Made by a program: the position numbers and the translations under genes. 64,000 bases of DNA, from positions 4,134,501 through 4,198,500 of the forward strand of contig NZ_CP031013.1 in NCBI RefSeq assembly GCF_003711205.1. Reading direction: 5' to 3'. The DNA is from Polaromonas sp. SP1. GTDB lineage: Bacteria > Pseudomonadota > Gammaproteobacteria > Burkholderiales > Burkholderiaceae_C. Under the pieces are notes generated by a model. That model was not told the origin of the DNA, did no database searches, and saw only the letters and a list, made by a program, of their open reading frames with translations. Positions 43,076 through 54,115 of this stretch are shown in pieces. Positions within the stretch are counted from its first letter, which is position 1. Every line of letters begins with the position of its first letter.

Positions 43076-43564
43076 TCAGTGGTTGTTGCCGAGCAGATCG
43101 CGAATTTCGAACAGCTCACGGCGAACCAGTTGCAGCCGTTGCTGCGCCGCCGTGCCGCTGGGAAGATCGTGGCCTTCAGGTTCGCTGTCTTCGAAGTCGG
43201 AGTGGTCGACAGAGTCTTCAAAATCTTCAAGCAGGGATTCGCCGCCTTCGAGCACTTCAACGCCGTCGAGCATGACTTCACCGTTGCGGCGCTTGTCGCG
43301 TTCGATCTGGACGATTTCCTGGAGCTTGTTGCGCGCACCGCTGATGGTGAAGCCCTGGTCGTAGAGCAAATCACGAATGCGGCGGATCATGAGCACCTCA
43401 TGGTGCTGGTAGTAGCGGCGGTTGCCGCGTCTCTTCATCGGGCGCAGCTGCGTAAACTCTTGCTCCCAATAACGGAGCACGTGAGGTTTGACGCCGCACA
43501 AATCGCTGACTTCACCAATGGTGAAATAGCGTTTCGCCGGGATGGGTGGAAGGGTTTTCTCCAA
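43076..43564 (-). CDS. MerR-family regulator downstream of ihfA
   Basis: The 162-residue protein has a MerR HTH: YFTIGEVSDLCGVKPHVLRY, WEQEFTQLRPMKRRGNRRYY, and the helix HHEVLMIRRIRDLLYDQGFT. A very acidic middle part (LLEDFEDSVDHSDFEDSEPE) and a C-terminal helix follow. No metal-binding cysteines of the MerR kind are present. The gene follows ihfA in most beta- and gamma-proteobacteria, but its target is not known. The acidic part is longer than in E. coli relatives. Confidence 0.93.
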   Translation of the reverse strand: MEKTLPPIPAKRYFTIGEVSDLCGVKPHVLRYWEQEFTQLRPMKRRGNRRYYQHHEVLMIRRIRDLLYDQGFTISGARNKLQEIVQIERDKRRNGEVMLDGVEVLEGGESLLEDFEDSVDHSDFEDSEPEGHDLPSGTAAQQRLQLVRRELFEIRDLLGNNH

Positions 43565-43754
43565 TTAAATCAATGCGCTAAGGAGGAAACCTCTAAATCT
43601 ACTCTAAGTCTAAAGTTAGCGCAAAGAGTTGCTTCTGTTTTTTGAAATGTGTTGTTCCGTCACACAATTGACTTACCGTTACAAAAACTCACGGCCGGTG
43701 GAATTGGCAGTCCGGTAGCCGGCGCGGCGGCACACTGCCCGGACCTGCCCGGGC

Positions 43755-44081
43755 TTATTCAGCCGGGTTCTCGCCCTGGATCTGGTCTTTGAGCTTGTGG
43801 CTGGCGTGGAACGTGACGACGCGGCGAGCCTGGATGGGAATGGCTTCGCCGGTTCGGGGGTTGCGGCCGGGCCGCGGCGCCTTGGTGCGGATCTGGAAGT
43901 TGCCGAATCCGGAAATTTTTACATCATTCCCGTCCACCAGGCTGTCGGAAATCAGGTCAAAAAACGCGTCGATCATGTCTTTTGATTCGCGTTTGTTGAG
44001 CCCGATCTGCTCAAACAGCAGTTCGGCCAGGTGTGCTTTGGTCAGCGCCGGGGTTTCCAGGCTCTCTACAGAAAATTCCAT
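43755..44081 (-). CDS. ihfA: Integration host factor subunit alpha
   Basis: The product is 108 residues from the ATG at 44081; an ATG six codons upstream (44099) is less likely. It has the HU/IHF fold: [38 protein letters not shown] and the DNA-intercalating arm [17 protein letters not shown] bends DNA by about 160 degrees at recombination sites, origins and sigma-54 promoters. It is immediately downstream of pheT as in E. coli. Confidence 0.96.
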   Translation of the reverse strand: MEFSVESLETPALTKAHLAELLFEQIGLNKRESKDMIDAFFDLISDSLVDGNDVKISGFGNFQIRTKAPRPGRNPRTGEAIPIQARRVVTFHASHKLKDQIQGENPAE

Positions 44082-44129
44082 GTGGCGCAACTCCTGCAAT
44101 TTTTATTTTTGGAGGCTGGTATTGACGGA

Positions 44130-46556
44130 TCAGGCACGCAACCGTGCGCCCAACTGACCCTGCAGATTTGCGAGAACCGCCTGAACGGCCGCCTCAATCT
44201 CCTCGTCGGTCAGTGTAGCGGCGTCGCTCGAAAGCACCAAGCGCACGGCCAGGCTTTTTTCGCCCATCTGCATGCTGGCGCTGGCTTGCTGGGGGCGATA
44301 GACGTCAAACAGCGTCGCGCCCTTGAGCAGGCCCTGCGTATTGGCGCCGTGGATGGCCGACATCAGCGCGGCGTGTGTGACGCCCTCGGCCACGATGACG
44401 GCGATGTCGCGCTCGACCGGCTGCAGCTTGCTGACCGGCTTGAACTCCGGCACCTGACGCTGCAGCACGGCGTCAAGCTCCAGCTCGAACAGCAGCGGCG
44501 CCTGGGCCAGGTCGTAGCCCTGGCGCCACTGCGGATGCAACTCGCCCACAAAACCAATCGCCCTGCCGCCCACCGACACACTCGCGCAACGGCCGGGGTG
44601 CATGGCAGGGTGCGCCGCCGGCGCAAAGACAGCCTTGAGCGGCGCGAGCAAAGCCTCCACGTCGCCCTTGATGTCGAAGAAATCCACCGCCTTGTCGGGC
44701 TGGCTCCAGTTCAGCGCCGCACGCGGGCCGTAAGCCAGGCCGGCCACACGCATGGGCTGGTTGAAGCCGGCCACGGTGGTATCGGTGTTCTGACTTTGCG
44801 CGTCGCGCAGGAACACGCGGCCCAGCTCAAACACATTCACGCGCGGAGCCTTGCGGTCCAGGTTGAACTTGAGCACTTGCAGCAGCGAGCCCAGCAAGGA
44901 AGAGCGCATCACGCTCATCTGGCTGGCGATGGGATTGAGCAGCTTGATGGGGTTGGGATTGCCGGCGAGTTCATGCTCCCAGCGCTCTTCCACAAAGCTG
45001 AAGTTGATCGTCTCTTGATAACCCAGCGACGCCAGCGCGCGCCGCACGCCAAACGGACTGCGTTCGGCCTCAGCGCGCAACCTGGCCGTGATGGGCGCCA
45101 GCGGCGGCGTTTCGGGGAGCTGGTTGTAGCCCACCATGCGCACCACTTCTTCAATCAGGTCTTCTTCGATCTGCAAGTCGAAGCGGTAGCTGGGTGGCGT
45201 CACGGTGAGCGTGCCCTCGCCTTGCGCCACCGGCAAGCCGAGGCGCTGGAGGGCGTCCAGGCATTGCGCCTGCGTGAGCGGCATGCCGATCACCTTGGCT
45301 GCACGGGCCACGCGCAAGGTGACCGGCGCGGCCTTGGGCAGGTTGACCTGCTGGTCGTCCATCGGGCCGCACGCGGTATCGGCGGTGCTGCAAATGTCGA
45401 TGATCAGCTGCGTGATGCGCTCGATGTGCTCCACGGTCTGGCCGGGATCCACACCGCGCTCGAAGCGGTGACCCGCATCGGTCGAGAAGTTATAGCGGCG
45501 TGAGCGGCCGGCAATCGCTTTGGGCCACCAGAAAGCGGCTTCGACATAGACGTTTTTGGTGTCGTCGGATACGGAAGTTGCATCGCCGCCCATGATGCCG
45601 GCCAGCGACTCCACCTGTTCGTCGTCGGCAATCACGCCGACCTTTTCGTCCACCGTCACGGTATTGCCATTGAGGAGCTTGAGCGTCTCGCCGGGCTTGC
45701 CCCAGCGGACGTCAAGCCCGCCATGGATTTTGTCGAGGTCAAAGATGTGCGAGGGGCGGCCCAGCTCGAACATCACGTAGTTGGAGATGTCGACCAGCGC
45801 CGTCACGCTGCGCTGGCCGCAGCGGGCCAGGCGGTCGACCATCCATTGCGGAGTGCTGGCCTTGGTGTTGACGTTGCGCACCACACGGCCGGAGAAGCGG
45901 CCGCACAAATCGGGTGCGCTGATCTTCACCGGCAGCTTGGTGGCGTCCGTGGCCTTCACGGCGGGAATAGCCGGCGTCTTCAGCGGCGCCGCCGTGAGCG
46001 CGGCGACTTCACGCGCGACGCCGTACACGCTCAGGCAATGCGCCAGGTTGGGCGTGAGCTTGAGGGTGAACAAGGTGTCGTCAAGCAACAGGTGCTCGCG
46101 GATGTCCTGGCCCAGCGGCGCGTCGGCCGCCAGTTCGAGCAGGCCGCCGTGGTCTTCAGAGAGCTTGAGTTCACGCGCGGAGCACAGCATGCCCTGGCTT
46201 TCAACGCCGCGCAGCTTGCCGACCTTGATCAGGAAGGGTTTGCCGTCTTCGCCGGGCGGCAACTCGGCGCCGACCAGTGCGCACGGCACCTTGATGCCGA
46301 CGCGGGCGTTGGGCGCGCCGCAGACGATGTTGAGCAGGCTGCCCTGCCCCACGTCAACCTGGCAGACGCGCAGGCGGTCGGCGTCCGGGTGCTGGACGGC
46401 CTCCTTGATTTCGCCCACCACGATCTTGGTGAAAGGCGGCGCCACCGGCTTGAGTTCTTCAACCTCCAGGCCGGCCATGGTGAGCGTGTCGGCGAGCTGC
46501 TGGGTCGTCAAAGGCGGGTTGCAGAATTCGCGCAACCAGGATTCTGGGAATTGCAT
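44130..46556 (-). CDS. pheT: Phenylalanine-tRNA ligase beta subunit
   Basis: The 808-residue protein has, in order, a tRNA-binding (EMAP-like) domain (VVGEIKEAVQHPDADRLRVC), the B3/B4 editing domain (ALVDISNYVMFELGRPSHIF), B5 (PPSYRFDLQIEEDLIEEVVR), a class II-like core, and a C-terminal FDX-ACB anticodon domain (KLQPVERDIAVIVAEGVTHA). It pairs with PheS to charge tRNA-Phe. The length is normal. It follows pheS by 31 bp. Confidence 0.97.
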   Translation of the reverse strand: MQFPESWLREFCNPPLTTQQLADTLTMAGLEVEELKPVAPPFTKIVVGEIKEAVQHPDADRLRVCQVDVGQGSLLNIVCGAPNARVGIKVPCALVGAELPPGEDGKPFLIKVGKLRGVESQGMLCSARELKLSEDHGGLLELAADAPLGQDIREHLLLDDTLFTLKLTPNLAHCLSVYGVAREVAALTAAPLKTPAIPAVKATDATKLPVKISAPDLCGRFSGRVVRNVNTKASTPQWMVDRLARCGQRSVTALVDISNYVMFELGRPSHIFDLDKIHGGLDVRWGKPGETLKLLNGNTVTVDEKVGVIADDEQVESLAGIMGGDATSVSDDTKNVYVEAAFWWPKAIAGRSRRYNFSTDAGHRFERGVDPGQTVEHIERITQLIIDICSTADTACGPMDDQQVNLPKAAPVTLRVARAAKVIGMPLTQAQCLDALQRLGLPVAQGEGTLTVTPPSYRFDLQIEEDLIEEVVRMVGYNQLPETPPLAPITARLRAEAERSPFGVRRALASLGYQETINFSFVEERWEHELAGNPNPIKLLNPIASQMSVMRSSLLGSLLQVLKFNLDRKAPRVNVFELGRVFLRDAQSQNTDTTVAGFNQPMRVAGLAYGPRAALNWSQPDKAVDFFDIKGDVEALLAPLKAVFAPAAHPAMHPGRCASVSVGGRAIGFVGELHPQWRQGYDLAQAPLLFELELDAVLQRQVPEFKPVSKLQPVERDIAVIVAEGVTHAALMSAIHGANTQGLLKGATLFDVYRPQQASASMQMGEKSLAVRLVLSSDAATLTDEEIEAAVQAVLANLQGQLGARLRA

Positions 46557-46587
46557 GGTCTAACCTTGTTTTTCTTGTTCTTGTATT

Positions 46588-47652
46588 TCAGGACTGGAAT
46601 TGCGAGAGGAACCGGATGTCGCCGTCGAAGAACAGGCGCAGGTCATTCACGCCGTAGCGCAGCATGGTCAGGCGGTCGGGGCCCATGCCGAAGGCAAAAC
46701 CGATGTACTTCTCGGGGTCCAGGCCCATGTTGCGCACCACGGTCGGATGCACCTGGCCGGAGCCCGCCACCTCCAGCCAGCGGCCGGCAAGCGGGCCGGT
46801 CTGGAACTGGATGTCGATTTCGGCGCTGGGCTCGGTGAACGGGAAAAAGCTGGGTCTGAAACGCAGCACCAGGTCGTCGCTTTCAAAGAAGGTACGGCAG
46901 AAATCGGTGAAGACGAACTTGAGGTCTTTGAAGCTTACGTTCTCGCCTATCCACAAGCCTTCGCACTGGTGGAACATGGGCGAGTGGGTGGCATCGCTGT
47001 CGACACGGTAGGTGCGGCCCGGCGCGATGACGCGGATCTCGGGCATGCGGCCGCCGGCGTCGATCAGTGCGCGGTGCTTTTTGACGTGTTGCACCGCATA
47101 GCGGATCTGCATGGGGCTGGTGTGGGTGCGCAGCAAATTGGGGGCGGCCTCGGTGCCGCCTTCGACGTAAAAGGTGTCGTGCATCGAGCGCGCGGGATGG
47201 TCTTCCGGCGTGTTGAGCGCGGTGAAGTTGAACCAGTCGGTTTCAATCTCGGGGCCCTGGGCCACGTCGAAACCCATGGAGCCGAAAATGCCCTCAATGC
47301 GCTCCAGCGTCAGCGACACCGGATGCAGACCGCCCTGCGTGCGCTGACGGCCGGGCAGGCTGACGTCGAGCGCTTCGGCCTTGAGTTGCTTTTGAAGCTC
47401 TGCATCCGCCAGCGCCTGGCGGCGCTCGGTCAATGCGGCCTCGATGGCCTGTTTGGCCAGATTGATGGCGGCGCCGCGGGATTTTTTTTCTTCCACGCTG
47501 AGCGCGGCCATGCCCTTCATCAGTTCGGTCACACGGCCGGTCTTGCCGAGGAACTGCGCCTTGGCGTTTTCCAGGTCGGCAGGCGTGAAGGCCTGCGCAA
47601 AACTGGCCTGGGCGCTGCTGACCAGTTCATGGAGGGCATCAGGTTGGGTCAT
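46588..47652 (-). CDS. pheS: Phenylalanine-tRNA ligase alpha subunit
   Basis: The 354-residue protein has the N-terminal coiled coil (residues 1 to 90) and the class II catalytic motifs: [44 protein letters not shown] (motif 2 region), [15 protein letters not shown], and [17 protein letters not shown] (motif 3). It carries the active site of the heterotetrameric synthetase. Start at 47652 is preceded by AAGAGAACG. The leader contains a terminator-like hairpin. Confidence 0.97.
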   Translation of the reverse strand: MTQPDALHELVSSAQASFAQAFTPADLENAKAQFLGKTGRVTELMKGMAALSVEEKKSRGAAINLAKQAIEAALTERRQALADAELQKQLKAEALDVSLPGRQRTQGGLHPVSLTLERIEGIFGSMGFDVAQGPEIETDWFNFTALNTPEDHPARSMHDTFYVEGGTEAAPNLLRTHTSPMQIRYAVQHVKKHRALIDAGGRMPEIRVIAPGRTYRVDSDATHSPMFHQCEGLWIGENVSFKDLKFVFTDFCRTFFESDDLVLRFRPSFFPFTEPSAEIDIQFQTGPLAGRWLEVAGSGQVHPTVVRNMGLDPEKYIGFAFGMGPDRLTMLRYGVNDLRLFFDGDIRFLSQFQS

Positions 47653-47746
47653 ACGTTCTCTTGTTCGAAATGCAAATCAGCAAAGGCGTTTTCGGCAACA
47701 CTCTCACCCCACGTCGGGGATCGCGAGCGCTGCGGAAAAGACCATG

Positions 47747-47782
47747 AAAAAGGGCCAGAGCCTTTTCAAGCTCCAGCCCTTT
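47747..47782 (-). terminator. Terminator-like hairpin in the pheST leader (possible attenuator)
   Basis: On the minus strand AAAGGGCTGGAGC and GCTCTGGCCCTTT pair over 13 positions, two of them G-U, with an 8-base loop and a following T-run. It lies between rplT and pheS. It could partly end the infC-rpmI-rplT transcript or attenuate pheST. No Phe-rich leader peptide was found. One stem arm is part of a 49-bp repeat. Confidence 0.7.
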
Positions 47783-47816
47783 AATTTCCTGGGTAAGCAG
47801 CTATTGATTTGATAGC
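47768..47816 (-). repeat. 49-bp dispersed repeat, copy between rplT and pheS
   Basis: In inverse orientation, tail AAGCTCCAGCCC and head TTGATTTGATAGC. The last positions deviate (GAGCTT rather than GAGGCC), and these build the pheST leader hairpin. Confidence 0.78.
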
Positions 47817-47839
47817 ATCAATACTGCCTGGCCTGAAAA

Positions 47840-48199
47840 TCAGGCGGCCAGCTTGGCTTTCACCTGTTCAACGATGGCGCCGAAAGCGGCGCTGTCATTG
47901 ATGGCCATGTCGGACAGAACCTTGCGGTCGATCTCGATGCCGGCTTTCTTCAGGCCATTGGCGAACTGGCTGTAGGTCAGGCCAAATGAACGGCTTGCAG
48001 CATTGATACGGGCGATCCACAACTGGCGGAACACGCGTTTCTTGGTACGGCGGTCACGGTAGGCATATTGCCCAGCCTTCATTACCGCTTCTTTGGCGAT
48101 ACGGAAGACATTACCGCGGCGGCCGCGGAAACCTTTTGCAAGGGCTAAAACTTTTTTGTGGCGGGCGCGAGCCGTTACACCACGTTTGACGCGAGGCAT
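47840..48199 (-). CDS. rplT: 50S ribosomal protein L20
   Basis: The 119-residue protein begins [20 protein letters not shown] and ends in the conserved region [21 protein letters not shown]20 binds 23S rRNA early in large-subunit assembly and, in E. coli, also represses rpmI-rplT translation. It is 25 bp behind rpmI. Confidence 0.98.
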   Translation of the reverse strand: MPRVKRGVTARARHKKVLALAKGFRGRRGNVFRIAKEAVMKAGQYAYRDRRTKKRVFRQLWIARINAASRSFGLTYSQFANGLKKAGIEIDRKVLSDMAINDSAAFGAIVEQVKAKLAA

Positions 48200-48224
48200 G
48201 TGTGTACTCCTTGTTCGTCGTTAA

Positions 48225-48428
48225 TTAAATGCCCTGGCCTGGGAGCATCTGTGCCATGTGACCCATATTGGTCTCATGAACAGTCACCGCACCACGCAGA
48301 TGGCGTTTGTTTTTGGTGGTCTTCTTGGTCAGGATGTGACGTTTGAAGGCTTGACCGCGCTTGACGGTACCACCCGGACGAACGCGGAAACGCTTTTTAG
48401 CGCCGCTCTTGGTCTTCATTTTGGGCAT
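48225..48428 (-). CDS. rpmI: 50S ribosomal protein L35
   Basis: The product is 67 residues from the ATG at 48428 ([20 protein letters not shown]). An ATG six codons further upstream is not conserved. It is highly basic and ends [12 protein letters not shown]. It lies between infC and rplT; 205 bp of leader separate it from infC, long enough for a regulatory RNA structure, although I could not fold it reliably. Confidence 0.97.
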   Translation of the reverse strand: MPKMKTKSGAKKRFRVRPGGTVKRGQAFKRHILTKKTTKNKRHLRGAVTVHETNMGHMAQMLPGQGI

Positions 48429-48633
48429 GTAAATGCTCCTTTTCATTTGTGCTCGTGAGGCGCTGCGAACCTTCCGCAGACTTGATGGCCCCGAGACACT
48501 TGTTAAGCAAAAAGCCTTTCAGCCTTTTGCCTGGCGCAGAAGATTCGACCCTTCTGCTTTTGGAAAGCCGGTTTGCACCTGCTTCCACAGGAACGCCGCG
48601 AAGCGCCCCTTGTTCTTGCCTTCTACCCCTGAC

Positions 48634-49239
48634 TCAGGCCGCGGACGGTGCCGGCGCTGGCGCCGCGTCGGCTGCAGACTTGGCGGCACCCGGCTTTTTA
48701 CGGCCCGGCGCGATCATCATGACCATCTGCCTGCCTTCCAGCTTGGGGAATTGCTCCACCACAATCAAATCAGCCAACTCATCGCGGATACGTGCCAGCA
48801 GGGCCAAACCCAATTCCTGGTGCGTGATCTCACGGCCGCGAAAGCGCAAGGTGATCTTGCACTTGTCGCCTTCCTCCAAAAAGCGCTTGATATTGCGCAA
48901 TTTGATGTTGTAGTCCCCATCGTCAGTGCCGGGCCGGAATTTGATTTCCTTGATCTCGATCACTTTTTGCTTGGACTTCGCTTCCGCCGCCTTCTTCTGC
49001 TCGGCGTACTTGAACTTGCCGTAGTCCATCAACCTGCACACCGGGGGAACCGCTGTGGGGGAGATTTCAACGAGGTCCACGTCGGCCTCACCTGCCAGGC
49101 GCAAGGCCTCCATGAGACTGACAATGCCCAAAGGCTCGTTGTCTGGCCCGGTCAGACGTACTTCGGGGGCCATGATTTCACGGTTCAAGCGGTGCTTGCG
49201 TTCTTCACGGTGACGGCGGTCACGAAATTCAGTAGCGAT
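48634..49239 (-). CDS. infC: Translation initiation factor IF-3, ATC start codon
   Basis: The frame runs 17 codons past the first conventional start (TTG at 49188) to an ATC at 49239, preceded by AAAGGAT with a good spacing. The 5' part encodes [20 protein letters not shown], typical of beta-proteobacterial IF-3, so translation must start at this ATC. The protein is 201 residues: N-domain [20 protein letters not shown], linker rich in Lys, C-domain [20 protein letters not shown], and an extra Ala/Pro/Lys tail. IF-3 itself rejects non-AUG starts, which in E. coli (AUU) gives autoregulation; the same is expected here. Confidence 0.93.
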   Translation of the reverse strand: MATEFRDRRHREERKHRLNREIMAPEVRLTGPDNEPLGIVSLMEALRLAGEADVDLVEISPTAVPPVCRLMDYGKFKYAEQKKAAEAKSKQKVIEIKEIKFRPGTDDGDYNIKLRNIKRFLEEGDKCKITLRFRGREITHQELGLALLARIRDELADLIVVEQFPKLEGRQMVMMIAPGRKKPGAAKSAADAAPAPAPSAA

Positions 49240-49259
49240 GGTTCTATCCTTTAACTCTT

Positions 49260-49308
49260 GCTATAAAAGCTATAGCGGCTTGCGCCCGTCCTACATGGAC
49301 GAGAAGCT
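49260..49308 (+). repeat. 49-bp dispersed repeat, diverged copy between thrS and infC
   Basis: The head GCTATAAAAGCTATAGCGGC is well kept; the tail ATGGACGAGAAGC is degraded. It lies in the infC leader, just upstream of the ribosome site. Confidence 0.6.
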
Positions 49309-49343
49309 TTAATGCTCACAAATTCGGGGGAATCGTCAGCGGT

Positions 49344-51251
<1,908 letters not shown>

Positions 51252-51294
51252 GGGAGTGACTTTTATGGGAAACGGAAAGTTGGAATAGGACAAC

Positions 51295-51321
51295 AAAAAA
51301 GCGCGGAACATGCCGCGCTTT
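51295..51321 (-). terminator. Rho-independent terminator or attenuator upstream of thrS
   Basis: On the minus strand AAAGCGCGG-CATGTT-CCGCGCTTT is followed by six T residues. It ends 44 bp before the thrS ATG, so it either stops transcripts from the small CxxC gene or attenuates thrS. Confidence 0.8.
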
Positions 51322-51342
51322 GATGGGGGAATTTGGATTTAA

Positions 51343-51391
51343 GCTATGAAATTTTTAGCTAACAATCACCAGGGGACGCGGGCTAACGCCC
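51343..51391 (+). repeat. 49-bp dispersed repeat, copy upstream of thrS
   Basis: Head GCTATGAAATTTTTAGC and tail GGGCTAACGCCC, diverged but with unchanged unit length. It lies between the thrS-proximal terminator and the small CxxC gene. Confidence 0.65.
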
Positions 51392-51541
51392 TGGATGACT
51401 CCAGAAAACGGGCGAAGTCGTAGTTCGCGGTGTCATAACCCGAACTATCCTTCCTGTTTCCAGCTTGATTGATTGCATCCGCACATTTTACGGCAGGATG
51501 GCGGGCCTGTTCACAAGAGCCGGCCGGAGCCACTGAATTCG

Positions 51542-51721
51542 TTATTGCGGCGAGCCCGGCGGCAGGAAACCGAGGCCCAGGCAACGCGGGCATTCGGTGA
51601 TGACGGTCTGCTTTTCGACTTCGAAATGTTCATTGATGTTTTCACTTTCAATGCGCAGTTCACCGGAACCTTCGCAATCAGGACATGAGATGCGCTTGAA
51701 ACCCACGGTTAAGTCCGACAC
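51542..51721 (-). CDS. Small two-CxxC zinc-ribbon-like protein, GTG start
   Basis: The 59-residue frame starts with GTG at 51721 behind a strong GGAGGAGG-type ribosome site and ends at TAA. It contains two Cys-X2-Cys-X-Gly-X-Gly-like motifs, SCPDCEGSGELRI and ECPRCLGLGFLPPG, resembling DnaJ zinc-centre repeats. The Cys spacing implies one zinc ion. I do not know a named family; a role as a small chaperone-like or regulatory zinc protein is speculation. It reads toward thrS and may share its transcript up to the terminator at 51295. Confidence 0.75.
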   Translation of the reverse strand: MSDLTVGFKRISCPDCEGSGELRIESENINEHFEVEKQTVITECPRCLGLGFLPPGSPQ

Positions 51722-51794
51722 GGCAGCCTCCTCCAGTTGATGTTCACAGTCGTGTTTTATGTAACAAACTGCACTCTACGCCAAAAAGCGCCCG

Positions 51795-51833
51795 CAAAAA
51801 AGCCCGGACAGGCCCTAAGTTCCTGTCCGGGCT
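51795..51833 (-). terminator. Rho-independent terminator of aceA
   Basis: AGCCCGGACAGG and CCTGTCCGGGCT form a 12-bp stem with a 9-base loop and a T-run on the minus strand, about 57 bp behind the aceA stop. Confidence 0.92.
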
Positions 51834-51889
51834 AAAGCTGTACCCGTGAAGGCACAAGCGTCTGGGTAATTTATCGGGTTGGAGCCAGC

Positions 51890-53209
51890 TCAGTGGAACT
51901 GCTCTTCTTCGGTGGAGCCGGTCAGCGCGGTCACGCTGGACTTGCCGCCCTGGATGGTGGTGGTGACTTCGTCGAAGTAACCGGTGCCGACTTCCTGCTG
52001 GTGCGACACAAAGGTGTAGCCGCGGTCGCGTGCTGCGAATTCGGGCTCTTGCACCTTCTCGACATAAGCCGTCATGCCGCGCTTGACGTAGTCTTGCGAC
52101 AGGTCGTACATGTTGTACCACATGGAGTGGATGCCGGCGAGCGTGATGAACTGGTACTTGTATCCCATGGCGCCGAGTTCGCGCTGGAACTTCGCGATGG
52201 TCGCGTCGTCGAGGTTCTTCTTCCAGTTGAAGGACGGCGAGCAGTTGTAGGCCAGCATCTTGCCGGGGTGAACCTTGTGCACGGCATCGGCGAATTTCTT
52301 CGCGAAGTCGAGGTCAGGCGTGCCGGTTTCGCACCACACCAGGTCGGCGTACTCGGCGTAAGCGTTGGCGCGGGCAACAGCCTGGTCCAGACCCTTGCGC
52401 GTCTTGTAGAAGCCTTCGGCCGTGCGTTCACCGGTCAGGAAAGGTTTGTCGATCTCGTCGTAGTCGGAGGTCAGAAGGTCAGCGGCTTCAGCGTCGGTGC
52501 GGGCAATCACCAGCGTGGGCACGCCGCAAACGTCTGCCGCCATGCGGGCTGCGATCAGCTTCTGGCAAGACTCGCGGGTCGGGAGCAGCACCTTGCCGCC
52601 CATGTGGCCGCACTTCTTCACCGATGCGAGCTGGTCTTCCCAGTGCACGCCGCCGGCGCCGGAGCGGATCATGGCCTTCATCAGCTCAAACGCGTTGAGC
52701 ACACCGCCGAAGCCGGCTTCGGCATCCGCCACGATGGGCGCGAAGTAGTCGATGTAGCCCTTGTCGCCGGCATCGATGCCTTTGGAGTGCTGGATTTCGT
52801 CGGCGCGGCGGAAAGTGTTGTTGATGGTTTCAACGACCTTGGGCACCGAATCCACCGGGTACAGCGACTGGTCGGGGTACATGGACGAGTAGGTGTTGTT
52901 GTCGGCGGCGACTTGCCAGCCCGACAGGTAGATGGCTTTGACGCCGGCCTTGACCTGCTGCATGGCCTGGCCGCCGGTGAGTGCGCCCAGGCAGTTGACG
53001 TAGGGCTCGCTGTGCAGGATGTTCCAGAGCTTTTCAGCGCCGCGGCGGGCCAGCGTGTACTCGATGGGGAAGGAGCCGCGCAGGCGGACCACATCGGCGG
53101 CGCTGTAGCCGCGCTTGATGCCTTTCCAGCGCGGGTTGGTGGCCCAGTCTTTTTCCAGGGCGGAAATCTGCTGGTCGCGGCTCAATTGTTCGGTCAGGGT
53201 TTGCGGCAT
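51890..53209 (-). CDS. aceA: Isocitrate lyase
   Basis: The 439-residue enzyme splits isocitrate to glyoxylate and succinate in the glyoxylate shunt. It has [14 protein letters not shown] with the catalytic Cys, [20 protein letters not shown] (metal-binding Asp residues), and [14 protein letters not shown]. The length is that of the short bacterial type. It is a single-gene transcript with a strong terminator behind it and two matching palindromes upstream. It supports growth on acetate, fatty acids and PHB. Confidence 0.97.
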   Translation of the reverse strand: MPQTLTEQLSRDQQISALEKDWATNPRWKGIKRGYSAADVVRLRGSFPIEYTLARRGAEKLWNILHSEPYVNCLGALTGGQAMQQVKAGVKAIYLSGWQVAADNNTYSSMYPDQSLYPVDSVPKVVETINNTFRRADEIQHSKGIDAGDKGYIDYFAPIVADAEAGFGGVLNAFELMKAMIRSGAGGVHWEDQLASVKKCGHMGGKVLLPTRESCQKLIAARMAADVCGVPTLVIARTDAEAADLLTSDYDEIDKPFLTGERTAEGFYKTRKGLDQAVARANAYAEYADLVWCETGTPDLDFAKKFADAVHKVHPGKMLAYNCSPSFNWKKNLDDATIAKFQRELGAMGYKYQFITLAGIHSMWYNMYDLSQDYVKRGMTAYVEKVQEPEFAARDRGYTFVSHQQEVGTGYFDEVTTTIQGGKSSVTALTGSTEEEQFH

Positions 53210-53274
53210 GGTGGGCTCTCCGTAGGTTGAAAAGAAAACGAAATGAATTGGCTGATTCGATGGGGTAACTTTAA

Positions 53275-53318
53275 GTCTTCTACAAGACTTTGTGAAGCTC
53301 TTATGTCTTATATAAGAT
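53275..53318. promoter_or_regulatory. Two operator-like palindromes upstream of aceA
   Basis: GTCTTCTACAAGAC (53275 to 53288) and GTCTTATATAAGAT (53305 to 53318) share the GTCTT-N4-AAGAY pattern. Their centres are 30 bp apart, about three helical turns, 66 to 109 bp upstream of the aceA start. They suggest cooperative binding by a dimeric regulator that is not in the window's immediate vicinity. The following spacer to 53540 is AT-rich and has no gene. Confidence 0.6.
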
Positions 53319-53543
53319 AAAAATTAAACCTAATAAAATCAACAACATTTAACTCAAATACCGCAATACGAAATTCAATTTCTTGCATTGAGAAATATTT
53401 TTGCGGCGCACCATTTTCTTATTCCACATTACGGAATGAATTTATCGAATGATGAAATACACAACATGCAGCGGGCGCGCCCGCCACGTAAAGGGATGCC
53501 TGGGGCCCCTCAGGGCAGTCAGCCGCAGCTCAGAAGCTGAAGT

Positions 53544-53981
53544 TCAGCTCTCGCGGTTGCGTAGATGCTCAACCCAGTCACCACCGGCGATGATGGGTTT
53601 TCCTTGCGTGTGCTCAGGCGCGATTTCGTAGAGGAGGCAAACCAGCTCACGGGCCCTGTCAATCGACCCGGACGGAGCGTCTGCCGCATCGAGCCGCACC
53701 GCAACTTCCCGCTTGAAATATTCACCGGTTTGCTGCGGCCAGACCTCTTCGATCTCGTCCAGCACCCGTTCCAGTTCTGCCTCAACGGCATAGACCTCGC
53801 CGTGCACCGTGCCCTCCCCTCCGAGCACAAGCCCGGGATAGCGGCCAAGGTGATGCATCACTCCGGCCACGGAGCCACGCCCTATCCACCGCGGCGCGGG
53901 CCGCAAGCGGTTGATGTCCCGCTCTTCACCCTTGCGCAGGGTGCCGTAGACAAAAACATAGCGGGCGGAAGGTTGCGGCAT
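53544..53981 (-). CDS. Gamma-glutamylcyclotransferase (AIG2/GGCT-like) family protein
   Basis: The 145-residue protein has the family start YVFVYGTLRKGEERD (phosphate-like loop), GVMHHLGRYPGLVL, and GTVHGEVYAVE with the probable catalytic Glu. Members form 5-oxoproline from gamma-glutamyl amines or remain uncharacterised. An upstream ATG at 53996 would add five residues. The gene is single and divergent from the EamA transporter gene. Confidence 0.85.
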   Translation of the reverse strand: MPQPSARYVFVYGTLRKGEERDINRLRPAPRWIGRGSVAGVMHHLGRYPGLVLGGEGTVHGEVYAVEAELERVLDEIEEVWPQQTGEYFKREVAVRLDAADAPSGSIDRARELVCLLYEIAPEHTQGKPIIAGGDWVEHLRNRES

Positions 53982-54115
53982 CAGGTCAAGCCCCATCGAT
54001 GGTTCGGATCGTGCATTAAAAATTGAGGCATGATTTCAGCCTGCGCCGGGCACCGCCAGGCCAACTTCTTCAACCGGCAGGCTGCAAGGCCGCTGCAACA
54101 GGAACTCCCAGTTTA

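Noticed and set aside
44031..46838. Long plus-strand frames across pheT
   Set aside because: They mirror the pheT coding sequence and have the Ala/His/Gln-rich composition of antisense translations.
47653..47839. pheM-like leader peptide
   Set aside because: Short frames exist (for example after the hairpin), but none is rich in Phe codons.
51252..51541. tRNA gene upstream of thrS, as found in some relatives
   Set aside because: No cloverleaf could be drawn on either strand.
51366..51593. 75-codon minus-strand frame upstream of thrS
   Set aside because: It overlaps the two-CxxC gene in another frame and a repeat copy, has no ribosome site and unremarkable sequence.
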